From: Tribonema minus
Lineage: Eukaryota > Sar > Xanthophyceae > Tribonematales > Tribonemataceae
Length of the DNA stretch: 64,000 bases
Direction of reading: 5' to 3'
Assembly: GCA_017506865.1 (NCBI GenBank)
Contig: JAFCMP010000524.1
Span: 620,001 to 684,000 of the forward strand
The notes beneath the pieces were generated by a model. That model had not been told where the DNA came from. It made no database searches and saw nothing but the letters and a program-made list of their open reading frames with translations. This document shows positions 25,495-40,400 of the stretch, piece by piece; position 1 is the stretch's first letter; each line of letters starts with the position of its first letter. The translations under genes were made by a program, and so were the position numbers.

Positions 25495-28400
25495 CTGCGC
25501 CGCAACATCAGCCGCAGCAGCCGCACATGTAGTGCATACTAGGGTTTCTTGAAAGCCATCATGCAGGGCCCTACTGCAGAAATGCACAACAAGCACTACT
25601 AACCCTAAGCACAGGATTATGATCTACTTCAACATCCTTACATCTGCTGGAGCTAAACTCCGCAACACGGACGACGGGAGGGCAGGGGGGTGCAGGGCGG
25701 CGGGAGCTGTACTGCTCAAGTGTACTGTTGACGTGTACTTCCACTGTACTCAATCCAAGTGACTTGACTCGCGCAATCGCAGCAGCAGCGAGCCTGGCGG
25801 CAGTATCAGCCGTAGCAGCCGCAAATGTCATGCTAGGATTCGCTGAAATCTGTCAGGCGCGGGCAACCTGCAGAGATTGCTACACAAGCACTAGAGTTGA
25901 CATGAGCTGCTTCAACATCCCTACATCTGCTGTAGCCATACATTGCACTTAAGAAGTGGAGGCAAGTATGGGGCCCCTTGCTCAATGCATGCCACAGAAC
26001 CAGCAGCACAGGCGCTACTGTGTCTCCTCTGATTTCGCCGTCTGCATGACCTGACAGACATGGTTACCACCAGCCCCATGCCATGTTGGGTGATGAACCT
26101 TGTGCTCCACTTGTGCACGACCATGACAACCGTTAACATTTGACAATGCACAGGTGCGTAGTGACAAACCTTCCTGTGTGATTCTGACTTCAATCATGGC
26201 ATGCACATTTCCAAGCTGCCTCTCACTCGATTCCCCATTACTCATGTTGATAGCACTTGCAGCACTACCTTGCAAACCGGCACAATCTTTCATGAATTCC
26301 AAGGACACAGTTGGCCAGGAACCAGCTCCATTCAAGCACAGCACATCATGCATCATGTCGTGCAGCATCGACGGGAACGGGAGCGGACGTAGCGGGAAGA
26401 GAATTACGCTAACCTTATTCCTAACGCTAAGTCAAGGGCTAGGACCACAGACAGATTATAGCTGGCCGTGAGGCACAAGACAGTCTGAGGGAGCGTCTGC
26501 TGCTCGCAAAAGTAACAAGTATTTTCATCAAGCATACCATGCGCCACTTTGTGGCATACATAGGCACCGGTAATGACAACGACATTGAATATAGGGGCGG
26601 ATGATGTTAATCCTAACCCTAACCTACCCTAAGCCTGTGTTGCAGGGTTTGGGGTTGCAGCTAGGGTTAGGGCTGTCACTGACCTTGATGCACAGGTCAG
26701 GGAAGATCTGCACGAGCACATCGGGTAGGGCCCTGGCCAGATTGATGCAGCCAGCAGATGCTGTTTTGCGAACTGCATCGTGCGCAAGTGAGCATCATTG
26801 TGGTTGTCAAGAGGCATAGCGATGACAGTAGTGACATAGCAGGAGGTGGTCTAGGCACAGGTTGATGCAGCCAGCAGATGCAGTGTTGCGAACTGCAGCG
26901 CGCACAAGCGGTACAGGCATCATCACTGTTGTCAAGAGGCAGAGTGAGGACAGTAAGGACAGAGCAGGAGTGTGTGTAGGCACCTGTTGAGGTTTGTTGT
27001 TGTCGGGTGGCGAAGTGACGACAGCAGTGACAGAGCAGGAGTACGCTAGGCAAAGTTGAGGTTCCTAGTGGGTAAACATTAGGTAACATTGACGTGCCAG
27101 CGCAGAAATGCAGTCCTGTATGGCGTTCATGATTCGCTTTCAGCAACATCTCAGGCAGGCATTACTGTGTTGTTGTTTTTCAGTCCTTTTTCAGGCAGGC
27201 AAGTGATGACTTCAAGTGTACTTTCAAGTTTGTGCAATAGCATCTGATGAACAGCCCTGGAGCGCCCAACAGACAGATTACCAATGATGCATTATCAAAT
27301 TGCTTGAGATACAGCCCCTGCACACGCACTCAGACACGAATGCAACCATCCAGCCATTGCTCACCCCAACACATACCAAAGCTGAGCAAAAGTTGTCAGG
27401 TCATGCAGCCAGTGCTGTGATGCCCTTGGGGTAAGCATTAGGGCTAGGGTTAGGTTAGAGTTAAATTGGGATGAGGTTACGGTCAGGGTTAGGCCGTTAG
27501 GGTGTTCCAGCATCGGCCCCCAAATGCTAGGGTAACCATGAGGTTAGCGTAAGGGGTAGCCAACGCTTCGACGCACGCCTGCCTTTGTATTGTTCTACAT
27601 CATGAAGCAAGCACCTGCCTTTACGATTGAACATCCGTCAAAGCATGCTGTGATTATGTGTAGCCCTGCAATGCCAGCCAAAAATCTGGCCTGATATGCG
27701 CCCCACAGGTTGTCACTGCGTCAGGTGCATTGCTCATTTTGCATCGCAGTGCGTGGCGCAACAGAGCCGCCTGATCATTACCATCACCGCAGGTAGGTAT
27801 GTAATTGTTTGCCACTGACTCTGCCTGAACAGCTCATGGTGATCTATCTGATTGACATACTGCAAGTATCAATGATCAACGCTTCGAAGTACACCTCTCC
27901 TTACAATCACCATCTCCACACACGCACGTGTGCATATCGAATGCCGAGTGCCACCGGCGCTAAATGCTCACCTGAGCTGCTGCTATTGTTGTGATCAAAT
28001 GACTGCACTGTTGAAGTGCGCCTCTGATCGCCGACTGACCATCATCACGAACACGGAGGGGGGTACGTACCGAGTGCCACCTGTGCTGACAACTCCATGC
28101 TGTCATCCTCCCCCATACGCACGTCATAGGCTGCGCTGGCCCGCGTCTTGAAGGTGAGAGCCTCAAAGCACCTCTCCAGGTACTGCGCACAAGCAGAAGT
28201 ACAACATCGATTGAATGTCACACTCAACAAGGATACTTGAAAGTGATGGAAGTGCGCGGGCGAGAACAATACGTCCCATAAAGTGAATATTAATAGTCAC
28301 ATGTGGTGGCAGCGCGTGTGCCTTATGCTTAGGGCTTGCTGAGCAGTGACAAGTGGGAGCGTCACCTCAAAGCACCTCTCCAGGTACTGCGCGCACGCGA

Positions 28401-31400
28401 GAATGACACAAATCAATAAAATCAATACTTTGAAGTACTTCTACGCATAATTACGTGTAGTAGCAGCGCGTGTGCCCTATGCTTAGGGCACAGTGGGAGC
28501 GTCAACTGCCCTGCCTGCACTTGAATAAATACCACTCAAAGCACCTCTCCAGGTACTGTGCGCGAGCGAAAATACAACAGTGATGGTTACACTCATGAGG
28601 CATGATAGAAGTGATTACCGCATGAATAAGGGGCACAACTGAAGGTAGTACAGCTTCACAGCTGACAGGGTAATCCGTGAGAAGAGCCATTCGAAAGATG
28701 GGGCATGTGCGGGAAGCGGAGGCAGTGAAGTACTGCGGACTGAAGGTGTTGCAGCTTCACGGCAGAGAGGGCGATCCGTGGGCTGAGAGCATGGTATGTG
28801 TGCATTAGAGTGACAACCTAAAGAGTTAATGCAATGGGGAAAGGTAAGGCAGTGCTCAACTTCACCGTGACCATGGAGACATGTGCCGGTTTATGGCAAT
28901 GAAGCACCTCAGCTGCAGCTGTCCACCACATTGTGACAAGGGGAGACAATGACAGAGAACAAGGGTGCAATCAAGTCTTTCACCCACTCTGGAGCTCTTC
29001 CAATGTACTTAAAGTACTCTTGAGTACAAGGCACTGGTACACTCTTTGATGTCGGTGCAAGCTAGGCCTACTGCAGGAAAAGTTGCTCGTGCGTACATGT
29101 GTAATGTCCAATTGCATGTATCGCGACTGACCTGGAGCAGCATGTTTGGCCGGAATCGCAGGAACCTGATGCACCCGTGCAGCATCTAGTCCACATGACA
29201 GCCGAGGTGCACGGCAAGGCCAGAACAGAATGAAAGCCAAAGCAGATATTCAGTCGAGTCACATGTGTGTGTCAGGGTGGTAAGGCACGAGCTTCAATGG
29301 GGGGGTACGCGTCATTCATGTTCAGGTGCCAAATGACACACTTCAACAGCGTGTGTCACTGAAAGCCTGATTGGGAAACATCAACAGTCAGCGAGGTCAA
29401 CAACACTTATTAACATAAGCACAACATGGCCCGATGCTTACTGCACATGGGCCAATAGTCATGAAACCATTAACCACAAGCAATGGTGCGTGGCCACCAG
29501 ATGATCCAGTCAGCTCATACACTTAGAAAAAAAGGAGTCAGTGTAGTCGGAGACGATCTTAAAAGGGGGGCGCAGTGTCGCTCAGGTTCAAGTATGGAAG
29601 TATCACACTTCAGGCAGAGCGTGACACTGCAGGCCCGATCAAGAAACGTCAACAGTCAGCGAGGACAGGTCAATAGCACCTATAGGACATGGCCTAGTGC
29701 AATGCCGAATATGTACACCCATGCCAGTTCTCACGAACATCAACACTCACGGGCTATGCTGCATGGCCACAGCGCAGCGGTCGCTGGTGTGGTGCTCCGA
29801 GTCATACTCGTACTAATTGACTGCTGCGAATTACAGTATAGAAGTGATAGGATTGCCTCACACAGCGCCTATGTGAGCAATTTCTTGTACATGTGCTTGC
29901 ACTTGAGGTAGACGAAAACAGCTGTGGGGGCACGCATCAGGCACATAAGTCTAGACTGTGGGTTGCTCATACATCGCTAAGACCACTTCCAAAAGACTCG
30001 CAACGCACCAGTTCAGGAGAATAATGCCTGTACTGGGATTGAAAGCAACATGAACTGGGATCAGCAGTATAGGCCCAACACCAGCAGACACACACCTGCA
30101 GCTGTATCGTGGCCAGTATGGCATGTGCAGGCCTCCAATTGAGCAAGCCTTCCAGTATACCGGACGCAGCGGCTGACGTGCGCGCGGCAACGTCAAGTTG
30201 GGCGGGCGGCAGTGCTGCAGAGGGTATGTGGGGGTATGAACACATACACATACACAGACGTGGAGTCAGACACAATTTGTTGAAGTTCAAGCGCCACTGA
30301 AGATGATGTCCAATTGAGCAAGCCCTCCAGTAAACCGGAGCCGCTGACGTGCGCACGGCAGCGTCAAGTTGGGCGGGCGGCAGTGCTGCATAGGGTATGT
30401 AGGGGTATGAAGACGGCACAGACGAATTCACACACAATTAATGATGAAGTTCAAGCACAGTGCAGAGGGCATGTAGGGGTATGGACACGGCGCATGCATG
30501 CCCAGATGTGGAGTCATACACAATCTTTGAAGTTCAAGCACCACTGAAGATGATGAGGAGCAGGAATGGTCAGACACAACTGTTGAAGTTCAAGCACCAC
30601 TTGGAGGTGATGAGAAACAGGAGCACTCCCTGCGCAGCACACAGGCAGTTACACAGTTGGCAGGTTACACTGCCTACTGGTGCAGGATTTGCATCTTCAT
30701 CAACAAGCCAAGCCACTCCACCGATTGCGCAACACGTTTCAGAAAGGTATACACGCGCAGTTACGATACTTCAAGTGCATCACAAACATCTGGGTGGCGA
30801 ACACCTGGGTAGCTGTGGCAGTCCGCTGGGTGCTGCAGTGATGCTAGTTGTGATCTCAGGCTGCCCACAGTCCCCTGGAGGTAAACACACCGTCCTAAAA
30901 CACTACACTGACGTGAACACACCCTCCTAAAAATACACTGACGTATACCTACCCCAATGCCAGCTTCAGTGTGTGGGCTTATACACGACACACGCAAAGC
31001 GGTTGTAGGTGTGTGGCTTATACACGGCACTCGCAAAGCGGTCGTGTGCATGCTGAAGTGACAGGAACATGCAGCAAGGCGAAGGACGTGGCCGCACAAA
31101 ATGACAGCGCGCTCCTGACCCCATGACCAACCCTAACCCTAACCCTAACCCTAACCCTTGCACATGTCTGTGTATAATTCAAGAGCAGAACATTTCTGAT
31201 TTTTAGCCTCAAGAGTACCAAGCGCCCTGGCACAATACTACTCCTGATATTCAAGGCACAAGGGAGCACTGCCAACGCCAGTCTTACCCTCCCTGTCTGT
31301 GTGAATGGCCCACCCTACCCCTAACCTAACCCTAACCCTTACCCTAGTTGTCTGTGTGCAAGGCCCTTTCCAATTAGTTATAACTTTGACCCTCACGCTA

Positions 31401-34400
31401 ACCCTAACCTAACTCTTACCCTGGTTGTCTGTGTGCATGGCCCACTCAGGGACGCCCTCGGCAATCTGCACCAGTGCAAACGTGTAGGCCTCCATGTGCC
31501 TACCATGTGCCATGACATCACAGACAAAGGGGGAACGAAGTTCAACAAGTCAGCAGCCTCTACATCGTGCCGGTGCAGGTAGTGTGGATATACTGTACCA
31601 ATACAAACAGGCATGCATCTATGCACCTGGGCACGTTGTTTGCCTGCATGCAGAAGTATTGCACCATCAGCAGGCAATGCCACAATGTACTCAATAGATT
31701 AGGACAAATAAGCGAAAGCACATGATCCCTCAAGAACTTGAAGCTATCATGCTCACACGTACTGCTGACTGTGGAGATCGGCCACTGGTAACATGCCAAC
31801 AGAGCAAGCAGCACGACAAACACAGCAGAAGGTCCCCTCTGCAATGAAATGCCGCAGTTCAGGGTGGCAGCCACAGACCTGCGCTGTTGAAGTTGATGAA
31901 TCGAACGAACTTTTTGACTGTGAACGAATACATCATGCGCCGCCTTCGAGGCCACATGCAATGACCATGTTTACGTGACGTCACTCAGACATGTCATGAA
32001 GCGTGCGTAGCTGTACGGTTGCCCTTTGGAGCTCAACCGTATCTTGCTATGTTGAAGTTCATGCATCGTCGTGTGACAAACAAAAACTCTGACAAGTACA
32101 CGCAGTTCCAACATCAGCTTGCGGAGAACTGCGCACACCACAGCAGATGCCTCTCGCCCACTACCAGGTCTGTACGCAACCGTATACTACCCTGATCAGG
32201 ACGTCCAAAATAAGAATGAGCATTGCGTACAACACAGCAGCAGCTACTCGGCCAGCCCTTCACCTGTAAGCAGCGGCCTCATTGGTGAGCTGCCCCTCTT
32301 GGTGTCAGGGTTAGGTTTAGGGTTAGGTTGACATAAGTTTAGGGTTAGGTTAGGGTTAGGGTCAGGGTTAGGGTTACACCCTTCGCCTGTAAGCAGCGGC
32401 CTCTTTGGTGAGCTGCCCCCTCTTGGGGTCAGGGTAAGGTTTAAAGTTAGGTTTACGTTTAGAGCTGCTGTAGTGTTAGTATGGTTAGGGTTGGCTTTAG
32501 GTTTAGGGTTAGGTTTAGGGTTACGTTTAGGGTTAGTGTTAGGGTTACACCTTCACCTGTAAGCAGCGGCCTCTTTGGTGAGCTGCCCCTCCCCATCGAG
32601 CACGTCCCCCACCCCCTCGCTAGTGCTGATGGCGCCGTAGCTCGCAAACAGAGCCTCCAGCATCGTCCGCATGAATGCCACCACTTCAGCAGGATGGTGG
32701 GCAGCCAGTGCCCTGAAGGCCCCTACCAGGCCGTTGCGCAGCATCATGAACGCCTCGCGGTTGAAGCTGCGAAAAAGCAGCGATGTGCATTGAGTTGAAG
32801 TTGAAGTTGTTGTGATTGAGGTGGTGAGCAGCCAGTGCTTTGAAGGCGCCCACAAGGCCTTGCGCAGCATCATGAATGCCTCGCGGTTGAAGCTGCGAGG
32901 GTGGTGCAGAAACGAGCGTTGGGTTGCAGTTGAAGTTGTGATTGAGTGACGTTATCGTGATGTTGACTGTTGCGGATCATCATATATGCCTCCCGCTTGA
33001 GCAGGCGACTGGGTTGAAGTTGAAGTTGTGATTGAGGTGATGTTGACCGTTGCGGAGCATCATGAATGCCTTGCGGTTATAGCTGCGAGGAACCAGACAA
33101 TGTGCAGAAACGAGCGTTTAGGTGCAATCGCATTTGCAATTAAAGTGATTGGCATTCTCGTGGTGTTGATCATTTCACTAAGGATGTGCAGAATTAGCGT
33201 TCAGTTGAAGTTGAAGATGTGATTGAAGTGATGTTCTCGTGATGTTGACCGTCTCAGTAACGCCTGTGTCAGCCAAAAGATTCCTGAAGGATTCAGAAAA
33301 GGGCAGCTGCAAGAACAATCCGAATTGCATTGCCATTTCATGCGGTCACCAATTGCAGCTGAATTATGGACACCAGGCAACTGGAAAAGTGTTGCCGACA
33401 CAGCCATGACCGAGTAACCAGCTAACCTGCAACTACTCACTCCTTCACCTACCCTGTCATTGCACTACATACTTTGAACTTTAACACACATCCTCATGTC
33501 GCAAAAGGTGCACGTGCAGCTGACGTGCAGCTGATTGCACTCTGGCAGCCCATGCTGCCTGAGGCAAGTTCAGCACACTTGCAGTTCAGTGATGTGAACT
33601 GTCCTCGTGATGGACTGCGTAATATACGTCAGACAAGCACCATGAAAGCTCGCCGTCTGTGTTGTCGAACGTCGCTGACGATTCTTCCCAAGCCCCTACG
33701 TACATTCATCAAGTGCACCCGCAACTCCTCAGAGCACACCAATGCCATGTGTGGCAGACTCGCTCACATCTCAGTGTCGTCACACATTCGCGAGGCCCTC
33801 CCCACCTACATACATACCTCATCAAATTCTTCTCATGCCACTGACAGATACGTATACTTCAAGTACTTCTGAAGCAAGTACTTCTATGTAGCACGACACA
33901 GGGTCATTGTCACTCACATCTCAATGTCGTCAAACTCTTCTGATGCCACTGCGTCGCCCACAAAGGCCTGCTCTTCCTCATCCCATTGCGGCCGCGGCAT
34001 TTTAGACAGGCACACCTGCAGTAGCGTGGGTACTGCCCTGCACACATACATACATACACATATACAGGCGAACGTTAAGGCAAAGGTAAATGCATGCAAT
34101 GGTACAGGCGGATGTGAGAGCTATGCATGGGTGGTTCAAGGCATCGGACGACTTCGACTGTTGCACATACATACACGAGCATATACAGGCAACATTTTAG
34201 ACGGGCACACCTGCAGGAGCAGGGGCACTGCCCTGCAGATAGGAATCAAAATCAAGGCAAAGACAGGGAACAACACAGGCACATGTCAGAGCCATGCATG
34301 GCTGATAATCAGCTTTGTGGCCTTCTAATCATTGATGCAAAGGACAAGCTGAAGGTGCCCCATCAAAAAGGCTCTCCTGCATGAACTTCAGTACATACTG

Positions 34401-37400
34401 GCCTGTAGATTAGGCAATTGCGCTAGCGCAGGAAGCTGCCGGCCGGCAGCTTGTTGTTGAAGTCACTGGTCACTGCTTTCACATGGAGTGATGCTTGACC
34501 GCACACTCAAGCCGGTGCTGCCCTTAGGGTTAGGGTTAGACAGTAGCATTTTACTGCTGAGCATCAAGTCAGCAAGCACATTTAGTCTAGCCCTCGCACT
34601 TGAGCCAGCCATAACCTCGCATGGAAAGCTAGCCTTGAGTTTCATGGACCATGTTGAATCATAATGCTACTGCTGCGAAGTGACAGGCAAGACGAGAAGT
34701 GGGTTTGACGTGGCAAGGCTGGGTCAGGGTGTGTTAACCCTATTCCTAGCCCTAGCAACCATGTCAGCCACCCTGCCAGAATCCACATCGAAGGTGCTAA
34801 GTGGCACCAAACTTCATGCAGACTGCCTTGTCATGCGAGCGGAAAGGAGAGGCGACATTCAAGTTGGGTTGCGCTGTGAAGTGTACCCACATGGACGTGA
34901 ACTGTGCATGAATGCATGCCTCGGCACAGGTCGCGTCATGTGCATTTACATGATTGTCACTGCCAAAGAAAGGTACAAGTAACGCTGGGCACAGAGAGCG
35001 CTTGCACAGAGTTGCCAATGCACATGTAGATTAATACTTCTGGCACTGTACTCGACCTTAAGCCTTACCCAACCCTAGTCCCAAGCTTGCTATGAGGCAA
35101 GGTCCAACCCTAAGCTGCCGCCACTAACCATCTGTAAAGGAGTACTCACTTGCTCATGAATGGCAGGGCACAGACCGCGTCTTCCTTTGTCCACGCCTGT
35201 AGCAGCGGCAGCGCAGGCAGCAGCACCCTGCATGTGCCGAAGAGCAGGAGCTGAGCATGACTTAAACACGACTCATGGCTCATCACTAAACTCATGCTGT
35301 GACAACACAACTTCGAATGCAACGAGAACATGCAGAACAAGCATTGGTGAGTGGTGCTCTCAACGTGCAGGCCTTCTCTCAACTCAGATTTGGCATGCAT
35401 CATGCAGCAATCGGAAGCAGCGGGCAGCAAATAGGCACCACCGTTACCCCTCTGTAACTTTAACCCTTGTTGAGCCTGAATCAATCCTCATCCTTGTTTG
35501 TAACCTTGTCTTACTCCTATCAGCGTATCTTTCCCGCAGATGCTGCCATGACTATGGCCTCACTCCATCTGTACCCAAACCTGCAACTGCAACTTGCGGT
35601 TGTGTGCGCACCTGTAGGATGGCTGCTGCAGTACTTGTAGCAGCAGGTCAAAGCCGTGTGCGATCCTCTCGTGCAAAGGGTTGCCTGGCGACAGGGCCTG
35701 CCAACAAAATAATGAATGCACAACAGGCACAATGATGAGCACTGTAAGTGGAACAGTTTGTGCGGATCCATCACTATCATTCAAACGCGTGTGGCAGCTG
35801 AGTACATGCCATATAGTTCATGGTAGTGCCTACATGCTCAGCCAGCCTTTGTCGCCACTGTGGTGATGGCGCAAGCGGTTTCTCAAAGCGAAAGAGGCTC
35901 GATGCTGAGTGCAATCGCGGCAGCATGCAGCACGCAGACCCGACCTCTTTTAGAGTTGAAACTCGAATTGTACGACTGTTCACATACTTCGGCTCACAGC
36001 AGGGCTCTGCGTTGTCGCTGAAGCAGTGCTGCAACAGCAAATGTGAAGTTCTGCTGTCACCGCAAAGCGTCACACTTGAAGTACACACAACGCATACTTC
36101 TGAAGCAAGATCACTCCCAGTAGTTGTAGGTGGCATGAGCAGCTGCTACCATAACTTCTACGTCAGTTCCTTGTGAAGCGGGCATCAAACTACACTGACG
36201 TTTAGTACCTGGCGAAGTATTGGTGAATGCTTGTGAGCCATATGACCTCGGATAGAGTGCGAGCTGTTGTTGTCAAGCTTGTGATCGGAATGAGTAGACC
36301 TTTGATGCCCTTTTGATGGGTTACGGTTAGGGTTAGGGTTAACCTTAGGGTGAGGGTTAGGATTAGGTTAGGTTACCCTAACCCTAACCCTAACCCTAAC
36401 TCCTGTTGTTGTCAAGTACATGACAACAGCAATGAGTAGCCCTTCCATGCCCTTGCATGCGGTGCTTGCGCTCAGCTCTGCTATGACGGCTGCACCGTAT
36501 ATTCAACCAGCGCGTTGCCTTCTGGCGCCGCCGCACCTCCCTCGCGTCACAGCGCGCGCTCACATGTGTCGTGAATGACAACTGGAACGCAGTCATAGCC
36601 CCTGATGGCGACGTCAGCGCTTCCCGCCACATCGCACTGTTGCAGGTGCCGCGGCCCCCGCCGGCCAGCGCCGAACCGCAGGCCCCTCCGTAGATTTAGT
36701 TGTTGCAAAGCCCGATTTATCGTGTGCTCAGCCCATGCGGTCCAGGACATAATATACAACTTCAACTACTGGTGTTTCCTACTTGCGACAGTTTTACTGA
36801 ATGTGCGTGAGCTGTGCGAGCGTGGGAAGACAGAGAGCTCTTGGTGGAAAGTTTGCAATGTGAGCGATGGGCGGTCCTTTCATGCATATGGTGCTTCACT
36901 TACTTCTGCTTTGACGGCAGCGCCGTGCGTGCCGCCGAGGAGCGCTGCCATGGTGTGATGCAGCCATGAATGTACGTTAGCCACGTGAGCATTGTTAGAG
37001 TATATATAAAGCGTATATACTTCTTGGTGATACAATGTTGCACTCACCTCAGCTTTGACGGCAGCGCCGTGCGTGCCGCCGAGGAGCGCTGCCATGTTGT
37101 GATGCAGCAGCTCAGACAGGCACGAGGCCACCTCCACACGAAGCTGCAGGGTGCGGTACAGCTGGCTACCGACGCTGCAAAGGGAGAGTCACATGGTGCA
37201 TGAGAGAAGGCAACAGGTGAGGATCGCAGACCTGACCCTATTGTTAAGGCGCATGGCACTTACACGCTCACTGCTGTTTGCAGGGTTAAGGCGCATGGCA
37301 CTTACACGCTCACTGCTGTTTGCAAGGTTGACGATTATAACTGTTACACTTGCCGGCACACAGACCACAATACAACCACTTCTAGCAGCACACGACTGGC

Positions 37401-40400
37401 GTCGGTCTTCTGTTGCATGGGTCACCTCGATGTCTACCTCTGTCGGCGTGGAGCAACACGCTAGGGTTAGGGTTAGGGTTAGGGTTAGGGCCTAAATGAG
37501 CAGCAGCTCTCTAAATTGCAACACCTCCTGATGAGTGTGCTCGCACTTCCTACCCTGCACCGAAGTATATGTCATACCTCGTTAGTGATGTAAGCTGGAT
37601 CGATATGCATGCTGCTGCCTGCGGTGGTACAGCTGGGTTCAGGGAACCCCAAGGAGGAGATCTGCAACACACAGTGAAACCTGGTGCGAGAGCTATTAGA
37701 CGGCTTATGTGGGCGTTGTATGTAGCCCTTTCCTCAATATTCAAGGAGGAGGCTCAAAGGGTATATTCCCTGGCTGATGACTGACGCAAAGAGTGCGCTG
37801 CTTGAACTCAAAGAGTGCTGCATGACCTGGTGGGAATGGCATTAAGATCACCGTTGTACACGTTTGACTTTGATCAAAATGCTCCATACGAGCATCAGGT
37901 ACACAAAGGGCTGAAATCTAAGGCGCTAAAATAACATCAACACATTACGGCAACATACATCGCGTCTACTTCTATGTAGCTGCAGGAAGTGCTTTCAGGC
38001 TGCCGTGTGCCAGCGCTCAATCATCACTCGCCGGCGCAGGCTGCCCATTTTGTGATAGGATTTGCCATTGCGTCTCTTGAGGCCAGTCACTGGGGCCTGG
38101 GTCTGCAGCAACCTTAACCCTAACTGTAACCCTCACCCTGGAGAGTGATGTAGCCTAGGGCTGACGACCCGCACTTCACGATTGTGCGTGGGCAGCATGC
38201 ATGCATGTATGCATGCATGTGGCGCAGTCAATGAGAACGGGCACAGGAATGCGGTCACATAAGCAGAGCGGTGCCAAGGCTCTTCAGCTTCAACTCGAGC
38301 AAGCCAACATTGGTGATGATGCAGAGCACAGCACACGCATCATTAGCAGATACCCTGTGAATCAATGCCCATTCTTGAGCTGACCAGCACAAGCTCAACC
38401 TGAACACAGAAAACAGAGTACAAGTGGTAAAATATGTCGCTTTTTGACTGTTGTTGCAACGTGAGGGCACAAGTTGAAGTTCACAAACGCACCTTTGACG
38501 CCCCATGGCTCCTGCAACCACAGCGTTGCTGGTGACAGCCAGGCTCTCCTCCACGCGTTGCGATGCTGGTCAGATGACACATGGCAGCACGACAGTGAGC
38601 GCAATGTGTGTGCATGTATGCACGCCACCCACATCACACGGTGTCGTTTGCATCGAAATGCACACACAAATGCGGGTACTTGAAAGTATGAAAACAAAGT
38701 ATAGACACCGCCTCCACCATATTTGTCAGGTTGAGCTCATGCCAGAAGACCTCAGCATGAGAGCTGGTCTCACAAAAGCAATATAGTATTTGCTGTGCAG
38801 CAGCTGCTTCATCAACAGAGACAGGTGCTGTATACGGGCAGCAACAGCGCGGTGACAAGCTGAGCTGCACCGCCAGAGAGATGTCGGAGACAATCAATAG
38901 TACTTCAAAGTCAGTGATAACACCAGCACCACCAGCGGTGCCTCTAACAATCACGAGCAGTTGCGTTGCTGAAGCAAGGGCAGCAACACTTCAACATTAC
39001 TGAAAGCGCGACAAGTCATGTGATCTCAGGTTCGAACTCAGTGTTCAAGCGAAGTCCGATGCTGTCAGCAGGGCTAAACTGGCTGCAGAACATGCTTTAT
39101 TTTGTTGAGCTTAGCTTACCTCGCAAGCACACTGCCGGCAGCTGATCCAGCAGCCGGCCAAACAGCTGCAGCGTAAGGCCCTTGCTGTAGCAGATGACCT
39201 TCATGCACCCCAATGCCTGCACACACACACGCATACACAAAAGCAGTACTTTATAACTATATGTCTGGTATTGAAGTTATAACAGCACCATCAGTGCACC
39301 CTAACCCTAACCCTTCCCCTAACCTCAGCTGGTATTTGATGTTATGGCAGCACCATCAGACCTTCATGCACCCCACTTCCGGCACATACATGCATACACA
39401 AAAACAATGCTTCTATTTAAGTCTGGTACAAGTTTATGATATTACAGCACCATCAGCAACACGGTTGAGGTACGCGCTGCAGCGCTCAGCCGCCTGTGAC
39501 TCTCCCTGAACAAACTGCGTGAGCAGCATGCAAGGTGCTTACATCGCTTACCCAGCCCTTATTGCAGATGAATTTATATCGTGGACTCCGAGGCATTTCT
39601 GGCTCGACGAACAAACTGTGGTTCTCATGTTCACCATGAATTGTACACAATGCCATGAATGCCCCGACGAACATCAAAGAAACTGCAAGAGCAGGATCCA
39701 AGTTGTATTGCTAACCCACTCCTGGTCCAACGCCGAAGTTATTTTGGAGTCTGGGGCATCTCTGGAATATCACGCTCGATAAACAAAGTGTGCAGAACCA
39801 CAAGCAGGTGCCTGTTGCTCTCACGGCAATTGTTCACAATGAATTGTGTGTGATTCTGCACGGTAGCATAAGATAAGTGTGATGCTCTCCATCCTGAACC
39901 TGCTGTCCCTACACTACGCATTGGCATGATGCTCACCCACCAGCGCGGCGTGCAGTTCAGCGACATGTGCCAAACACCACTACACTATACACACCCCATG
40001 TTGCTCACCTCAACTATACATTGTGTGGTTCGGCATGCAGCGCTCTATGAAACTACATCGAGGTATACTATTGCGGAAGGACTCGTACCGAAGCGCCAAG
40101 AATAATTGGTATTATTCATCGTCACAATCATTCAATATACTTCTTAGCGGTCATGGTACCCTAACCCTAACCCTAACCCATGTTGCTCACCTCAAACATG
40201 GTGTGCAGTTCTGCAATGAGCGCTAGTAAGTCTTATTTTTGAAGGACTCACCTCAAACATGGTGTGCGGTTCTGCAATGAGGGCTAGCAGGTCCCCCACA
40301 AAGTCGTGCTGAGATGATGCCAACTCATCCACTGGGGTCCAGGGCACCAGGTTCTGCAAATAAACACAGCAGCCAGTCACACATCATTTTAACGGGAACA

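Noticed and set aside
36605-36958. 117-codon plus-strand open frame
   Set aside because: It overlaps an antisense copy of exportin exon 9; the resemblance to coding DNA comes from that copy.
39470-39530. Candidate exportin exon encoding ESQAAERCSAYLNR
   Set aside because: Exons 6 and 7 already join in phase and match the family across the junction; this segment has no donor that keeps frame.
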